From positions 124,001-188,000 of the forward strand of contig JAOCPU010000054.1 of the NCBI GenBank assembly GCA_035772785.1: a stretch of 64,000 nt of DNA, in the 5' to 3' direction. This document shows positions 1 to 12,525 of the stretch, piece by piece (within the stretch, counting starts at the first letter, position 1; every line of letters starts with the position of its first letter). Source of the stretch: Phlebiopsis flavidoalba. Taxonomy: Eukaryota; Basidiomycota; Agaricomycetes; Polyporales; Phanerochaetaceae. A program made the position numbers and the translations under genes. Under the pieces are notes generated by a model. The model searched no databases. It saw nothing but the letters and a program-made list of their open reading frames with translations, and was not told where the DNA came from.

Positions 1-267
1 GCACGGCGGTGTGAGCTCCTTGAACGCGTCGGAGCGAGTCGATTGAACGCGCAGGATCTCGGTTGGGGCAGACAAAGGTGAAGTCCATGGGGTAGAAGAA
101 CACGCACAACCCTGCAACGCGGTGAGCACCCCAACCTGCTATCTCAGGCGCAGCCACTCGCCATTGTCCGAGGATTAGGGACGACAGGTCAATATCCTGG
201 AAGAGAGACCGTCGACGACGGCCTGCGCCTTGAAGTCGGGGCGGGCTTATGGACCTGGGCGGACCAT
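1..267 (-). CDS. 2-Cys peroxiredoxin (AhpC/TSA family), 3' end cut off
   Basis: Thiol peroxidase that reduces H2O2 and organic peroxides using thioredoxin, normally cytosolic. Read on the minus strand from an ATG at 267, the peptide pieces PAPDFKAQAVVDG, then FFYPMDFTFVCP, then TEIL, then SDAFKEL follow the order of typical 2-Cys peroxiredoxins. The Cys of FVCP is the peroxidatic cysteine. An intron of about 50 bases (GTGGCTGCG...TTGCAG, minus strand, about 112-161) separates the GQW segment from the FFYPMDF segment. The frame breaks just after FVCP (an extra A gives NRD instead of TEI) and again before the HTAV segment. These one-base shifts look like sequencing errors. The C-terminal half with the resolving cysteine lies outside the window. 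Confidence 0.85.
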
Positions 268-2310
268 AGTTGTGCGTGTGTGGTGGTGGTGAGACGCAGA
301 GGGTGGGAGGAGAGATAAATCGATTGATGGGACCGCGGCGGGTGCGCGGTCTTTTATTCGCAAAAATCGCGCCGTGTCACGCACCCTGAATCAGGCAGGA
401 GCGCGTCGTCACGTGCGTGCTTACACCCTCGCGTCGATCGGCCGCGGCGCACCCCGTTTCGAGAACGTTCATGCCTCCTGCGTATCTCTAGGGCCACCGC
501 TCGTGTCATTTTCGTCGTCGGCAGAACCGTGCGTGGCGCCACACGGGCCACGCAGGCTGCGCAGGAGCTGCAAACGATGTTTGCCAGCTCCGTTTGCTGC
601 ACGATTAGCAAAGGTGCTTATACACACCCGTCACGCACACCCGCACAGTCCCACCGCGTCGCCTTTCGTAATCCACGTCCCTGCTCTACTCATGTGCGCC
701 ACTGCACGGATTCTCCCCCGCTCAACCTACGCAGTAACGCACGCCGCCCATGTGTGCTTGCGCTTCCGCGGTGTCGAGATGTGACCGTGGCCTCGAACGG
801 ACACGCCCTTTGTCATTTTGTCTGATAGCTGCTAGTCGGGCCCGATGCGCGATTAGCGGGTGCGCCCACAATGCCTTGGAGGGCACGCCAGGGGCACGCC
901 GCGGCGCGGGGCGTGTAAAGTCAAAGTCCGCGTCGCGCGTGTGCCCAGTGTGAGCAGAGTGAGTGCTGTGAGAGAGCTGCTTGGTGGAGAGGAAGTGACA
1001 GGCCAATTCACTCTGGGCTGGCCTGGCTTTTATTCGGCCTGGTGGCGTAAATACGTTCACGGTGTGGGTGCTATGACCAGAGGACAAACATAGTACTATT
1101 GAATGAAACCCAAGAACACTGTTGCATTGATTCATTAGCTCATTCAACGGCGCGCTTCCTGGGTGTTCAATCTGATTCTCTCGCCGAAAGAACAAAGCCA
1201 AGTGCGTTCACAGGACATTGTGTGATGCCCGAAGGACACCGCGCGAGCACGCACGAGGCGTCGCGCGCGCCCTGCTCACCTCTCACGAAAGTCGCTTTGT
1301 GCGCCACCCGACATAGGACTAGTTTCAAAAACGAATGCAGAACTTCTAGAGACAGCCCCACAAACTCCTACGCCTCATCGCACGCAGTCGCGCGCGCACC
1401 TCCGCACGTACGCTCCGCGCCGCGGACCCCCGGAGCCGCATACAAGGGCCGTTGCTTCTAGCCTCCCGCCGCTACGCGCCGTCGTCAACGCACCCACCCT
1501 TCCCACACACACACCATCTCATCTCCCCACACCATGCCCACCGCCTCTCTCCCTCCCTCTCCCACCTCCTCAACAAAACGAGAGACACAAAAAAGCTGCC
1601 AATGGCCCTGCTGAGCCTCGCGACTCCTCAAACCGCAGCCCCGCGCCCGCCGAAAACTCGCCGCAAGCACCACCCAGCGCCCGGAGCGGCCGGAGCGCGC
1701 TGCAGCATGCGCGCGCGGCTCTCGCGCCTCGCGCCCTTCCGCCGGAAAGCACCAAGGGTGTCGCGAACGTCGCGGAGCCGGCCGTACGGCGGCGCGCGCA
1801 CGCCCTCGCCGGGGGCCGTGCTCGCTCGAGATCGGCGGCCGAGGCGGGCTCGGGCGCCGCGTGAGCCTCGAGGGTGGCGCGCCGCGGAGGAGTGAGGAAG
1901 AGGTGTGGGGCGCGCAGATGGCAAGAGCAAAGAGATACGCCGGAGCTGGTGCGTGTCGCTGGGCGAGTGGGCGGCCGCGCAGCGGGTACGGACGCTAGGC
2001 GCGGGGGTGGACTGCGCCTGCCGGGTAGGGAAGGTGCATGAGGCGGGCTGGTCGCGCTTGCGGGAAGGAGTCGGGAGGGTGCGGGTCCGTGTCCTCGAGC
2101 GGACGCCGTCCGCGCGGTGTGCGGCGGTCTGCTCGCGGGTGCGGCTGTACGCGCGCTCACGTTGCGCAGAGAGGACGTGCGCTGTAGGGGTGCTTGCGCC
2201 ACCTACCCGCTCGCGACGTTGCGGGGGTGGTCGAGAGGATGGAGGTGGGAGAAAGAAGATGCCGACGGGAAGGGCCTGCGGCGTGAACGCTTGCGATTGC
2301 GCCTGAGAAC
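268..2310. other. GC-rich stretch without a supported gene
   Basis: The first few hundred bases should hold the peroxiredoxin promoter. Open frames exist on both strands (for example a 210-codon minus frame at 1570-2202), but they are Ala/Arg/Pro-rich, match nothing I know and are what high GC produces by chance. The segment from about 1600 to 2310 may hold the 5' part of the LRR-like gene that follows: short plus-strand pieces around 2120-2200 resemble leucine-rich segments. I cannot join them to it reliably. Confidence 0.4.
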
Positions 2311-3090
2311 ATGCGCGCCCTGACGCAGCTCGAGCTCCCGCGGTTCGACGCGGCGCTGCTCACGCACACGACCTTCCGCCTGCGCAGTCTCACGCTGCTG
2401 TGCGCCGCCGCGCCCCACACCGAGCACGAAGGCCTCTTTGCGTGGCTCGCGGACCAGCCGACGCTCGAAATTCTCGCGTTTCCAAACCTCCAACTGGACG
2501 ACAAAACCGCCCAATGGCTCCCTACCCCGCCCCCACCCGAGCCCGACGACGTAAAAGACCCACCGCGTCTCTTCCCGCCAGCCCTCCTCCCCGCCTTGAC
2601 AACGCTCACCGCACCCACCCCCCTCATAACCGCCCTCGCGCCGGGCCGCCCGCTCACACACGCCACCCTCCTCCTCAGCACGACGCTCTACGACGGCCTC
2701 AAGCCCGCCGCGCTCGCCGCCGCGCTGGCACAGAGCACCCGCCCGCTCACCTCCACTCGCGCTGCCCACAGCCGACCGTCGCGCTGCGTCACACGCTCAC
2801 GAGCGCAAGTGCCTGGGCGCGCTTGCCGAGGAGCTCCCGGGCTGGCCAAAGCATTTCTCGCGGCTCAAAGGCCGCGCCCCGCCCGCCCCGGCTGCGCCTA
2901 CCCGCGGTTCCGCGCCTTGCGATGTCTGCGGCTGCTCGGGGACGGGGAGGAGGCGGGCGAGGAAAAGGAGCGCGCGCAGCTCGCGGGCTGGGCGCGCGCG
3001 TGCGCGGGCCTGGAGGACGTCGTGTTCGCGCCCGGGAGCGCGTGGCGCGTGCGCGCGTGCGGCGCGTTCGCGGTGCTCCCGCCCGCCTGA
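2311..3090 (+). CDS. Leucine-rich-repeat-like conserved basidiomycete protein
   Basis: The frame opens at ATG 2311 and contains regularly spaced leucine-rich segments: LTQLELPRFD, LRSLTLLC, LFAWLADQPTLEILAFPNL, LPALTTLTAPTPLITAL and TTLYDGLKPAALAAALA. After about residue 150 the frame shifts and returns with FRALRCLRLL and WARACAGLEDVVFAPGSAWRV before the stop. This pattern is common in basidiomycete F-box/LRR-type proteins of unknown function that sort co-expressed or ubiquitin targets. No F-box is visible, so the true start is probably upstream of 2311. The family assignment is by pattern memory only. Function unknown. Confidence 0.5.
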   Translation: MRALTQLELPRFDAALLTHTTFRLRSLTLLCAAAPHTEHEGLFAWLADQPTLEILAFPNLQLDDKTAQWLPTPPPPEPDDVKDPPRLFPPALLPALTTLTAPTPLITALAPGRPLTHATLLLSTTLYDGLKPAALAAALAQSTRPLTSTRAAHSRPSRCVTRSRAQVPGRACRGAPGLAKAFLAAQRPRPARPGCAYPRFRALRCLRLLGDGEEAGEEKERAQLAGWARACAGLEDVVFAPGSAWRVRACGAFAVLPPA

Positions 3091-5489
3091 CGCACGGAGA
3101 AAGTAGGATACCCTAATCGTCTAATGCTTGTATATATACCCCTTGTTTTTGGCAATGCAGCCCCGGGCTCCCCGCGCCTCCTGTCGAGAGTTCGTGATCG
3201 CACCAGGGCTGCTATGCAACGCACCGGCGGGACGCCGTGCCCATTCTGCCTGCCTGTGATGCCCATCGGCCGCGGTAACTAACGGGGCGGTCGTCGCGCT
3301 GGGTAGACGCCGAGACGAACGACCCCCACCCGCTGAGACAGCGCATGCGACAACGCGCGCAGATCACGACGCCACAACGCAGGCTGCGGCCGTGCATTAA
3401 CACGACGCTGGCGCATAGCGAGCCCGCGCTTGAGGCTATGTCCCCAAAGCGCGCTGTTTTTGCTCAGATTCGGAGCACGGTGCGCTCATGCTTTAACTCC
3501 GGTAGTTGGTGGTTTTATTATCGTGGCTAAGGACGCGCATAGTGAGCGGACGCGAGTGGCGGGCAGAGGCGCGGGTGTTACTTGGGGGGGTCGTGGGTTT
3601 CGGGACTGGTGCGTCTTCCTCCAAAGCCTCCTCACAATCGGTCTTCTTCCCTCCCTTCAGACTAATATGACGCAGCATAAATCTGGGTACCGTTTTTTCT
3701 GAACTGATCAAAGGTGAAGCCCCGAGCTGATCACAAGCAGGGTGTTTTGGCTCGCAAAAACTGGAGATATGTCCGTCGCTCAGTGGACCGAACCGCCCCG
3801 CTCGCGGCGGAGAGACCGCCTGCCGGGCGTGCATCAGCCGCCCAGTCGGAGCAACTCGCACTGGACTGAGCACAAACACGCTCAGAGCTCATTGCGAAAC
3901 ACGCAGGGCTACTAATTGGTCCGCTGACTTCGCGTACTAACGTCTCTGCACTTTGTCTCCCATTACACTGTGCAAAGCCGTTACGACCCGCCGTACGGGC
4001 GGGTCTTCCATTGAGTCCACACCTGGTTTCATTAGAGTCTAAGCGGGGCCGTGAACTCGTGATTGTGCCACTGGGTCGCGCTGGAACGTACGTTCCCGTC
4101 GGCATGGGAACGGGCTCTCGCGGGCCTGCAACAGTGCTACGTGCCTCTTTCCCGACAGTCCTTTCACTACCCGAATCTACATGAAGATAACCAGCACGTC
4201 AGAGCACTATATCTTCGACGATGAAGACTTCAAACTTTTCACCGTACCTCTCCCCCATTCTTTCCCTTTCTTTCCCACGCTACGACGGTGGAGTATATTT
4301 TGCGAACAGGGGGGAAGGGGAGGCGGCCCTCTGTCTCCTCTAACAAAGTGGAGGGGGTCTGGAGACAAGGACAAGGGATCACGGAATCCCAGGCTACCGT
4401 GGATAAAAATGGGGTAAAGGGCGTTAAAAAATACTAGAAAAAAAAAATTGATAGAAAAAAGAATAATTAGTAGAGTGAATGCCGCTTCGCAATCTTGGTG
4501 TCAGAAGGCGGTGCAGTCTGATGCGGCACGAGGAGTCTGCGGCCCGTATTGGCACCGTGCTGTGCCTCGACTGGCCCCCGCGCGCACTGGTTCGCAGGAG
4601 GAGCAGGCGTGGTGGGCAGGAAGTCCCCGTGGTGTCTCTAGTACAGAGCAAAACCGCCGCGGGGACTGGCAGCCGGCGAGCAGACTACCTACTCTCGTGG
4701 CTGGAGAGGAACAGAGCCACACGCGCGGCGGGACGAGGCCGCGTCGCGTGAGCGTGCGCCAAGCCGCTGTTCCTGTGGGTGTTACCCGGATTTTGCGCGG
4801 TCAGCGGCAGAAGCAGGGCTACGCGCTTGGTGGGAGTAGAAGCGCCCCGACCGCCGAGCCGCCGGGGCCGGCCACCGTACGACCGCCAGTGCGTCTCCGT
4901 TCTCTGTATCCGGGCGGTTGCGCGGCTGAACGGATAAGGACGCAAGGAGACCATCTCCTGCGAGATTCTGGCTTCGGCTCAGTGGCTCGGTTCTCCTAAC
5001 TATCCTCGGCGTTTCGTGTGTTCTGGTGTGCGCGTATAAGACGCAGAAGCGCAGACGGCGGCATGGCTGAAAGAAAGCCCAGACCATTCGCGCGCGCCCG
5101 TAGTTTTTGCTCAAGGGATCATGCAACAAGATTGGCCGCCGCTGAGCCGTGCTCGGCACCCGTATCCTCGGCGCGGCTGTGCGAAGCGGTTCCTTCTCCG
5201 CGGGGAGCTATTCGCGGCTGTCGCGTACGGCGGGCGGCGGGTAGGGATGTGGGCGTCGGTGTGGGGCGACGGCGTGCCCTTGTTGGGGTTTGTGCGCCGG
5301 TGTACCCCCGCTGACTTGTTTTGCTTCTCTAGCATTTTTTTTCGTTTTTTCTGGAAGTTGCCCACGGGACATTGCCATGCACTGCACGTAATCTCTCCCA
5401 CGCACGAATCGTTCGTATTATTATTTACCGATCCGAAAACCAAAAAACGGCAATTACCGGGACGCTAGAAAACCTAAGAGCGGCTGGAG
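3091..5489. other. Long intergenic stretch, no supported gene
   Basis: I see no conserved protein segment on either strand. The only long frame, plus 4448-4999 (183 codons), is Arg/Ala/Gly-rich and unrecognised. It begins right after an A-rich tract (about 4425-4470), so it looks like chance. The part near 5400-5489 should carry the 3' untranslated region of the cyclophilin gene. Confidence 0.4.
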
Positions 5490-6247
5490 TTAACTCGACG
5501 AGCACGCCGGCTCGATCGTGACGACGATCTTCTGCTTCTGCTTCGGCCGGGCCAGCCCGAGTCGGGTTCCACATGCGCCTCGAAGGGCGCGCACGACGTC
5601 CCCATGCCCTGGCACGACCTCAAAATGCCAAACACGACGTGGCTTGCCGTGTCCATCCGGCCACGACGTCACGACGGTCGTGATGAAGAACTGGCTCCCG
5701 TTCGTGTTCGTTCGGCGCCCGTAAGCACCTCGTTCGCCATCGAGCAGCAGATGCCCCGGCCTTCGTGTGCCCGCGCTGGAAGTTCTCGTGCACTGCGCGC
5801 GCTGCGCGCGCCGTCAGGCGGTCGTCAAGTCGCTGGGACTGTGCATGCGCAGACGACACCGTTTTGTACTTTTCGCCGTAGATCGAACTTGCCACCGGGT
5901 GCCGTTCTGGCGCGTGAAGTCGCGAAAAATCGCCCTGGATCATGAACTGCACCCTCCTCATAGGCACCCAGCCTCATCCACAAATACTCAGAGAGAAGGT
6001 AACGCACGTTGGGGATGATCCGTGTGAGAACGGGCTGCGCCCGCGTACCCGAAAGCCGTGGACTGGCCGGTCGCGAGCTCGCGGAAGTTCTGCGCGGTGC
6101 GCGGCGACGAAACGTCTCGTACAGCTTGACAACACGATGGCGGCCGCAGCGGCTATTCTGGGTCACAGCCGCGATCTCAACTACACATACACGTCATTCA
6201 TTGCGGCACGACGCGGTGGTGGGGGACGCACCGAAGACATTGGCCAT
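5490..6247 (-). CDS. Cyclophilin A-type peptidyl-prolyl cis-trans isomerase
   Basis: Catalyses proline cis-trans isomerisation and is the cyclosporin target; usually cytosolic and nuclear. From an ATG at 6247 (MANVF, then an intron), the minus strand gives ENFRELATG, a FGYAGA stretch, RIIPN, an intron starting GTGCGT, then FMIQG, SIYGEK, another intron, ENFQRGHTKAG, NGSQFFITT-like bases around 5690, then TSWPDG and MDVVRAL-like bases. The order matches one-domain cyclophilins of about 165 residues. Active-site segments RIIPNFMIQG and FFITT are both recognisable. Several one-base indels break the frame (for example after KLYE, before ENFRELATG and inside the NGSQFF region). The stop at 5490-5492 follows IVVTIE and is the most natural end. 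Confidence 0.85.
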
Positions 6248-8369
6248 GGAGGTCTGCTCGAGCCGGGCGCGGGGCAGCGGCGGTGCGCAGCGGTCTATAA
6301 CGCGGAGGACATGAACCGCGAAGGGCAGGAAGAAGGACGCCATTTTTGGTGTTGTGTGATGTGGAGGGCGGGAGAGAGCGAGAGTCCGAAGCGCGGTGAG
6401 GAGACTGAATGCGGCGCGCAAGCGACGACACGAGCGACTCAGCGGTGATCTACTCAAAGTGCGGGAGCGCTGCGCGACGCGCTGGGCGGGCTGTCTGATC
6501 GGGGGTCTAGGCTTGCACATTGCGAGAAGGAAGAGAGTGATGATTGCACACACTTGCACAGTCCCCCATACAGCCTACGACCCTCCCGCTCTTTTATACC
6601 GACGAATATCTGCTGCTGCATCTGAACCGCACCCGCGGCACGCACTCGCGCCGCCCATTTGGCTGCAGCAAGTACGACGTGCCGAGCGACGCTCCAGACC
6701 AACGATCGATGGTAGCGTCAGGTCTCGTCCATCGTGCGCATTTCTTGCGCGTGCGCCAACCCGCCCACGCCCAATCAGCCAGCCTCTCGACGCGTCCGCA
6801 CGGAAAGTCCCCGCCGCCACGCCTCGGTCGCTCCTGCACGGCCCTGCAAATTCTCAGCGTGCAAGCTAGGTTTCGCGCTTGGCCCCTCCAGGCCCCATGG
6901 CGCGGCCGTCAGCGCAAAACTAGGACGTGGGGGCCCACATAACGTGCGAGAAGCGGTCGCGTCACCTGCGGGTCACCTGCCGTGCCGGCCGTGGCCCGTC
7001 CAGCTGAGACGTGGGCAACCGCCTCCCGACTTCGCCGATTCGAGGCTGGGGCGGTGCGGTCATTTCGATCTTTGCGATGCGCAGGTGCGTCTAGATATGA
7101 CTGCAGACAGCACGAGAGGGTGAGCATTGTTTATGCTTATTCGGACGCGAAATTCTCATAATGAATATCATGAATAATGTGCAAATTTTCATAGTGTATA
7201 AGAAAAGATGTGGGTGTCAGCCAAAGTATGCATCGAAGACTGTCTCTCACCTACAAAAGGAGTGCCAGGAATGTGCTGGTGCATAAACACGAGAATCCGC
7301 CCATCAGACTATCCTTGCAGAATGGCACAAAGGTTGCGTGTCCTTGACGTATAAGAGTTTTTCGGTCATTCTGTTGCAAGGGTTGGAGAGAAACTGGGCA
7401 GAGATGGTGTCGAAATTGGGGGCGTGGGTGGACACCCCGGGCTGAGAATGTCCAGGACATGCAGGCCCGTTCTGTGTCTAGTGTGGCATATACACGGGAT
7501 AGATAGGACGTGAATGCTTGTCAATATGGTTACCGACTGGACACCTCCCTACACCTCCCTGTAAGTATCCTTCGCCTCAGAAGCGCTCAATTGATGCCGC
7601 CACATGCCGGAGGAGCGGAGCTGGAATAAAATCTCGGTGCGCTTTGCTCTACTCTTGTAGGTGTCGCGTCCAAGATACAGACTTTCACTGCTCACGCTAA
7701 CAACAGCACATAACACAAAAGGCCATGCTTTATACATCTCTCGCGGATCATATCTCAACATTTATAAAAATCGAAGAAAGATGTAGCGATTAGATCAAGA
7801 GACTACAACAGCCATCGTAGCCATGCGCCTGTTCCCATGAGACTTGTGGCAACTTTTGACCACTTTCGAAAATTCTACACAACAAGCTCACTCACACATA
7901 AATTTTGTTAGTATTATTGGCACGTAATAAACGTCATGGGTAAAGCTTACCAAAAATCCTAGGGGCGAACAGACGAATGTGGAAGCAGAGAAATCGAAAT
8001 TATAAACAACTGGTCCAGTTTATAAACAGGGAGCCACCCATAGTGGTGCGTAGTGTATAGTGGCTACTATGAGGATTTTGACTGGTATGCCCGCAGAAGC
8101 ACGAACAGTGAACATGTGGTATATATGTATTGGTGCTAGACACACACGGTCGAAGCAGGGTAACATGGGGGCTACTGTTAGGAGAAAGAGAGTCGGGTAG
8201 TAAGAATATGGTATGTATATGTGTCGGAACGCGGAATATAACGAGGGCGGAACCAGTCGCAGACAGAAACAGGAACTCTGAACAACCCAACAAAAAAAAA
8301 CATATGTGCAGCAAGGTCGAAAGGACAGAGCAAAGAAGAATCCATAAGAGAACACAATAAATACCAAAC
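6248..8369. other. Intergenic stretch, upstream of cyclophilin
   Basis: The part next to 6247 is the cyclophilin promoter or 5' leader. It stays open in frame up to about 6559 and includes a second in-frame ATG at 6343. From about 7130 to 8350 the DNA is clearly more AT-rich than its surroundings and has no frame of note. I see no conserved protein segment, tRNA or repeat here. Confidence 0.4.
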
Positions 8370-11300
8370 GCGCTGGCGTCTCAGAGTATTCCTCCTCCTC
8401 CTCCTCAAGCACATTATGCAGCGGCGCCACCGCCTGCACCATACCGGCTCGTGCGTCCCCCAGCGCGCGGCGGCATCCCCGCCCAACGCGGGCGCAACCG
8501 GCGCGCTCAGGTCCGCTGATTTCCATGCTGTCCACCGACACCGCGCCCGGCGACGGCAACGCGCTCCATCCTTTCTCCTTCTCCTTTTCCTGCGACAGAG
8601 AAACCAGGCGCGCGGGGCAGGGCTCTCCGCGGGAGCGCACGCTACGGGCGCCGGCGGCACAAGGCGCGCGCAGTTACGCAGAGGGCAGCTTCGACGGGCC
8701 CGGCGCCGCGCCGCCTGCGCTCGCGCTCGCGGTACATCTCGATCAGGCTCGCCGTCTTGCTCGGCCCCGCGCCACTTGATCCCGAACTGGAACCCGAGCC
8801 CGAGCCGGAGGCGGCGGGGACGGCGCAGCGGGGGTGCGCGGGCAGCGAGGGCAGCGTGCGGGGCAGCGGCGGGTGCGGCGGGGGCGCGTAGGCGTCCCTC
8901 GATGGCCGTCGTACGCGGAGCTCTCGCTCGTCATCGACAGCGGGCGGTCGTCCGGCGGCGGCGACACGCGCAGCTGCGGCGGTCGTGCGCGGCTGGGGCG
9001 ACGTCGGCTTGCGGTCGGGGGTGCAGGTCGAAGTAGCCGAGGCGGCGGGGCGCGACGGGCGCGAGAATCGGTTTGGTCGTCGTCGTCCTCTTCCTCGTCC
9101 TCTTCTTGTGTGAACTGCGAGTGCGCCTGTGAGTGCCCGTCGACCGACGACGCGGGACTGTCTCGCGGCTCCGTCTCCTCGCCGTGCATATCCTCGCTCA
9201 TCACAGGCTCCATCACGCTCTCCCCATCCTCCTCATCCGACACGACACCCCTCACCATCGCCAACACCTCGCTCACCTCGCGACTCGCCAGATCCGGATC
9301 CGAGCGCCCGCCCGGCGCACCCGCCCCGCCGACCCGCAGCTCCGCGTCCTGTCGCGCCCAGCCGCCGCGCGCCGCCGGCGACGAGGATGTCCACCCCACG
9401 CGTCGTCGCGCGTCTTGCCCGGCTCGCCCGGCGCGCCGTCGAGGCTCGCGAGTGCGCGTGTGGAAGTCCACGTTCTCGTACTCTGCAGGCGGAACGTCGC
9501 GCCGCCCGCTCGCGGGGCTCAGCGGCAGCCGGATGCGCATCGAGCGGCGGTTCACGCTGCCCTGCACAGGCGTGCTCGGGCGTTCGCCGAACTCGTTCGT
9601 GTCCACCGCGAGCTGCGGCTTCCCGCTCCCGTTGGTCGAGTCGGCACTGGGGGCCCTTGATGGGCGACGCGACGGTGCTGAGCGGCGAGACGGTCTTGAG
9701 GCTGTGCGAGCGGTCTGGACGCGCAGCTCTTGAGCTTCGTCGTGCTATCGTGCTGGCGCAGCAGGCCCTCGAACTCGGCCTCGCGATACGATGGGCTGTG
9801 CGGGACGAGCCCGACGACGTACGGCCGCCCGTTGAGCGTCGGCGCGGGCTTCCAGCCTTTTGCGCGACGCCGTCCCGAGAGAAGCGACGGTAGCCGCCGG
9901 CGTGTCGACCCGTTTGCGTACAGCTGCTGGCGGTACTCGGCCGGCACGAATTCCTCGAAGAGGATGAGGGTTGGTGGAGCTGCGCGGGTCTGAGGTGCCC
10001 GAGACGGTTGTTTTTCGATATCGGCAGCGACCTGAATTCGACCTGCACAACACATCAGGATTACTCTTGTCAAGGGACGAGGGGGAGAGACAAACCAGAG
10101 CCCAATTGCACTCACCGATTCGTCCTCCTCGACGCGCTCGACGTCAAGCCAGCCACCGCCATAGATGAGATCACAAAACACATCGACAAACGCTTCTTCG
10201 ATGACCTGCTCACTGCCCATGATGGGTTCCGTGTCCCAGCCGAAGGCGGGCAGCGCCTTCTGCGTCTTCTTCAGCTTCCGGTGTAGCTCTTGCGACTGCG
10301 CGGGCCACGCGCTGATCTGGCTCGCGACCGGCGAGGCTGAACTGCATAAACGTCTCGCTAAGCGGCGCGTCCGTCCTCGAGAGAAGCCCGCAGACGAAAA
10401 GTCCTGCCACGTGAAGTGTCGCGCGTTTCGCCGCACGGGCCTGCAAGCAGGTGAGTACATGACGTGCAAAGCAGCGGTGACGGAGGGCACATACCGCGCG
10501 TGCGCCCTCAGTGAGGTCGAACTCGAGCTTCTTGGTGTCGTGGTCCGAGAGCCGCCAAACCCAAGCGCCTCGAACTCGCCCCACTTGAGGTCCGTGAGGC
10601 TCCGGAAGCGGTCCTCGGGCGTGCGGGCCGCCGAGCCCAAACTCCTTGTCGTTCAAACAGGCTCGAGCTCGTGCTGCTCGTCGAGATGGAACGAGCTCAG
10701 CGACGGGCGCATTGCTGAGCGTCGAACGACGCGCCGCTCCCAGCCGCCGACGTCCGGGTGGCACGCTCCGCGGGCAGGTCCATCCGCTTGCGGAACGCAT
10801 CCGAGTACCGGCGGCGGCAGCTTCAGCGGTCGGCGGCGCTATGCGCTCCCACTCGCGCGAGCCCGCGAAGCTGCGGTCCCCCGGTGTGCTGGGCCCCCGT
10901 GCGCGCGAGGCGCCCCCCACCCCGCCGCGCTCCGCACGAGGTCCGTGCTGTACATTCCGCACGTTCCGCCGCACGCTTACGACCCGCGCGGTGCGGGCGC
11001 TGCGCTCGCCGCGGCGGTTGCGGCCGGTCGTGCGGATTGGTGGTGGGTAGCATGGCGGGGTAGCCTTTGATCCATGCTTTGAGACCGTGCGGGCACGCCG
11101 CGGGGTGGTTGCGAGCTTCGAGCCTTCTGCGCTCGGGGCGTCTTGGCCAGCGGATGAAGGAGAGAATAAGATGTTCTGTTGCTGATGTTTTGACCGTAGA
11201 TAGAGCATCGTATACAATGGTGGAAAGTAAGTGTGGACGGGGGCCCAGCCCAAAGAGAAGGGGCCCGAAGAGGGCGAGAAAGTGTCGGCGGCGTGTGCCC

Positions 11301-12200
11301 GACGAGGCAGAATGTGCGGTAAATCTTGACAAAAGCTCAAATAGCGACACTACAAGGAGAGACTGCAGAAGCGGCTCGAGATGAGCAATGAAATTCATGA
11401 AATAGGTCGGGCGGATAATTACAGTGCTTCGTCGGCGTACTCGTGTCAGCGGCAATTTACTGCGATAATAGTATAGGGTTAACGCACAGAGCCTCGGCTT
11501 GACACCACTCTACATAACTCCCGTACGAGAGCAGCCCGCGGACCTCTTGTCCGCCCACGATGCGGACGATCCGCGCGAGGGGCCCCAGCGCAGGCACATG
11601 CCGAGCTCATGGGGGCCCGCGAGCGCAGCCTATCCTCCCGACAACGCTGGTCCACCTCGGGCGAATAGCGGACCGGTGCATGTTTTGATGAAGGCGTCGA
11701 TGAGCCGCCTGACGGCCGACGAGGAGATGTCGAGTGACGAGCGACGAGAAGATGAAGGTGGCGTGGTGAGGCCGCGGGTGCCGAGCTCGTGGCCCACGAC
11801 GTCGACGAGGGTGCGCGGCCTCGCTCGAGGCCGAGCACGACGTGCCGCTGGTACGATAGGTAAGCCGCCCCCCTTAGTCGGGGAGCTGTCTGCGCTCCTG
11901 GTCGCCGGCTCCTCGCCGGGCTCGTAGCGATTTGCAGGGGTCGAGGTTGAGCGACAGGAAGCTCCCGTCGGGCAACCGCGGGCTCTGGTGTGCTACGGCC
12001 TCTGCTGGCGGCAGCCGCCATGTTTTGCGCGGCCCTTGTCTTGGACTTCTTGTCCTTCTTCGAGGCCGACGCAGGGCTGGAGACCTTGGCCGCTTTGGCA
12101 GAGCCCTGCTGGTCACACGGCCGAATTCGTCGAACGAGACATCTGCGGCGGGCTTCTTGGGTGTTGAATTGGTGCGAGAACGAGAAAAGATGCTAGGCAT
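8370..12200 (-). CDS. Large protein resembling the Msb1/Mug8 domain family
   Basis: The minus strand starts MPSIFSRSRTNSTPKK at 12200. It continues with YLSYQRHVVLGLE, LRWG and IVGGQEVRGLLSY (about 11900-11510), HSASSGHTPP, FGPLLFGLGP and LKAWIKGYPAMLP (about 11060). The best conserved core is LTDLKWGEFEALGFGG (about 10580), FDLTEGAR, WQDFSSAGFSR, ALPAFGWDTEP (about 10230), EEAFVDVFCDLIYGGGW (about 10150-10200), EEFVPAEYRQQL (about 9920-9957) and LNGRPYVVG. An acidic, Ser/Pro-rich tail follows (poly-Asp/Glu near 9080) and ends near LIEMYRERER and a poly-Glu stretch. In yeast, Msb1 works with Rho/Cdc42 and formin signalling in budding, and Mug8 is meiosis-induced. That role here is inference. 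At least two introns and many frame shifts occur. The assignment rests on recalled family pattern. Confidence 0.6.
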
Positions 12201-12525
12201 GAAGAAATAAAGGGTAGGGAGTGGAGGAGGCTCAGCCCAGCGACAGAGGTAATCAGAGAAAGATGGATGTGTGCGACTACGCCCGAAACGACACACGTGC
12301 GGGTCCTTGTCCTGACGCTGAGCTTGGGCGACGGGCTTGGGCCGTCTGGAAATGTCTCAGGCACAACACGTTGCGGCCTCCCGTTCGCAGGTTCATAAAC
12401 CCCATGGGTGGACGTCGTGCTAGTATTTACAATGCGCGAACGAACAGGTGTACAGCAGTAGTATTACATGAAGCAAGTCCGACTACAATGAAGGTACAAT
12501 GAAGCATTCCAGATAGAGAATATTA
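12201..12525. other. Short gap between two minus-strand genes
   Basis: Holds the upstream region of the Msb1/Mug8-like gene (start 12200) and the 3' end of the next minus-strand gene (stop 12526). No other feature seen. Confidence 0.4.

Noticed and set aside
1570..2202. A 210-codon minus-strand frame
   Set aside because: Extremely Ala/Arg/Pro/Ser-rich with no conserved segment, in very GC-rich DNA where stop codons are rare by chance.
4448..4999. A 183-codon plus-strand frame
   Set aside because: No family resemblance, composition typical of random GC-rich sequence, begins just after an A-rich tract.
8020..8640. 206-codon minus frame as a separate gene
   Set aside because: Its first part is the poly-Glu C-terminal end of the Msb1/Mug8-like protein; the remainder runs into AT-rich DNA with hydrophobic, unrecognised codons.
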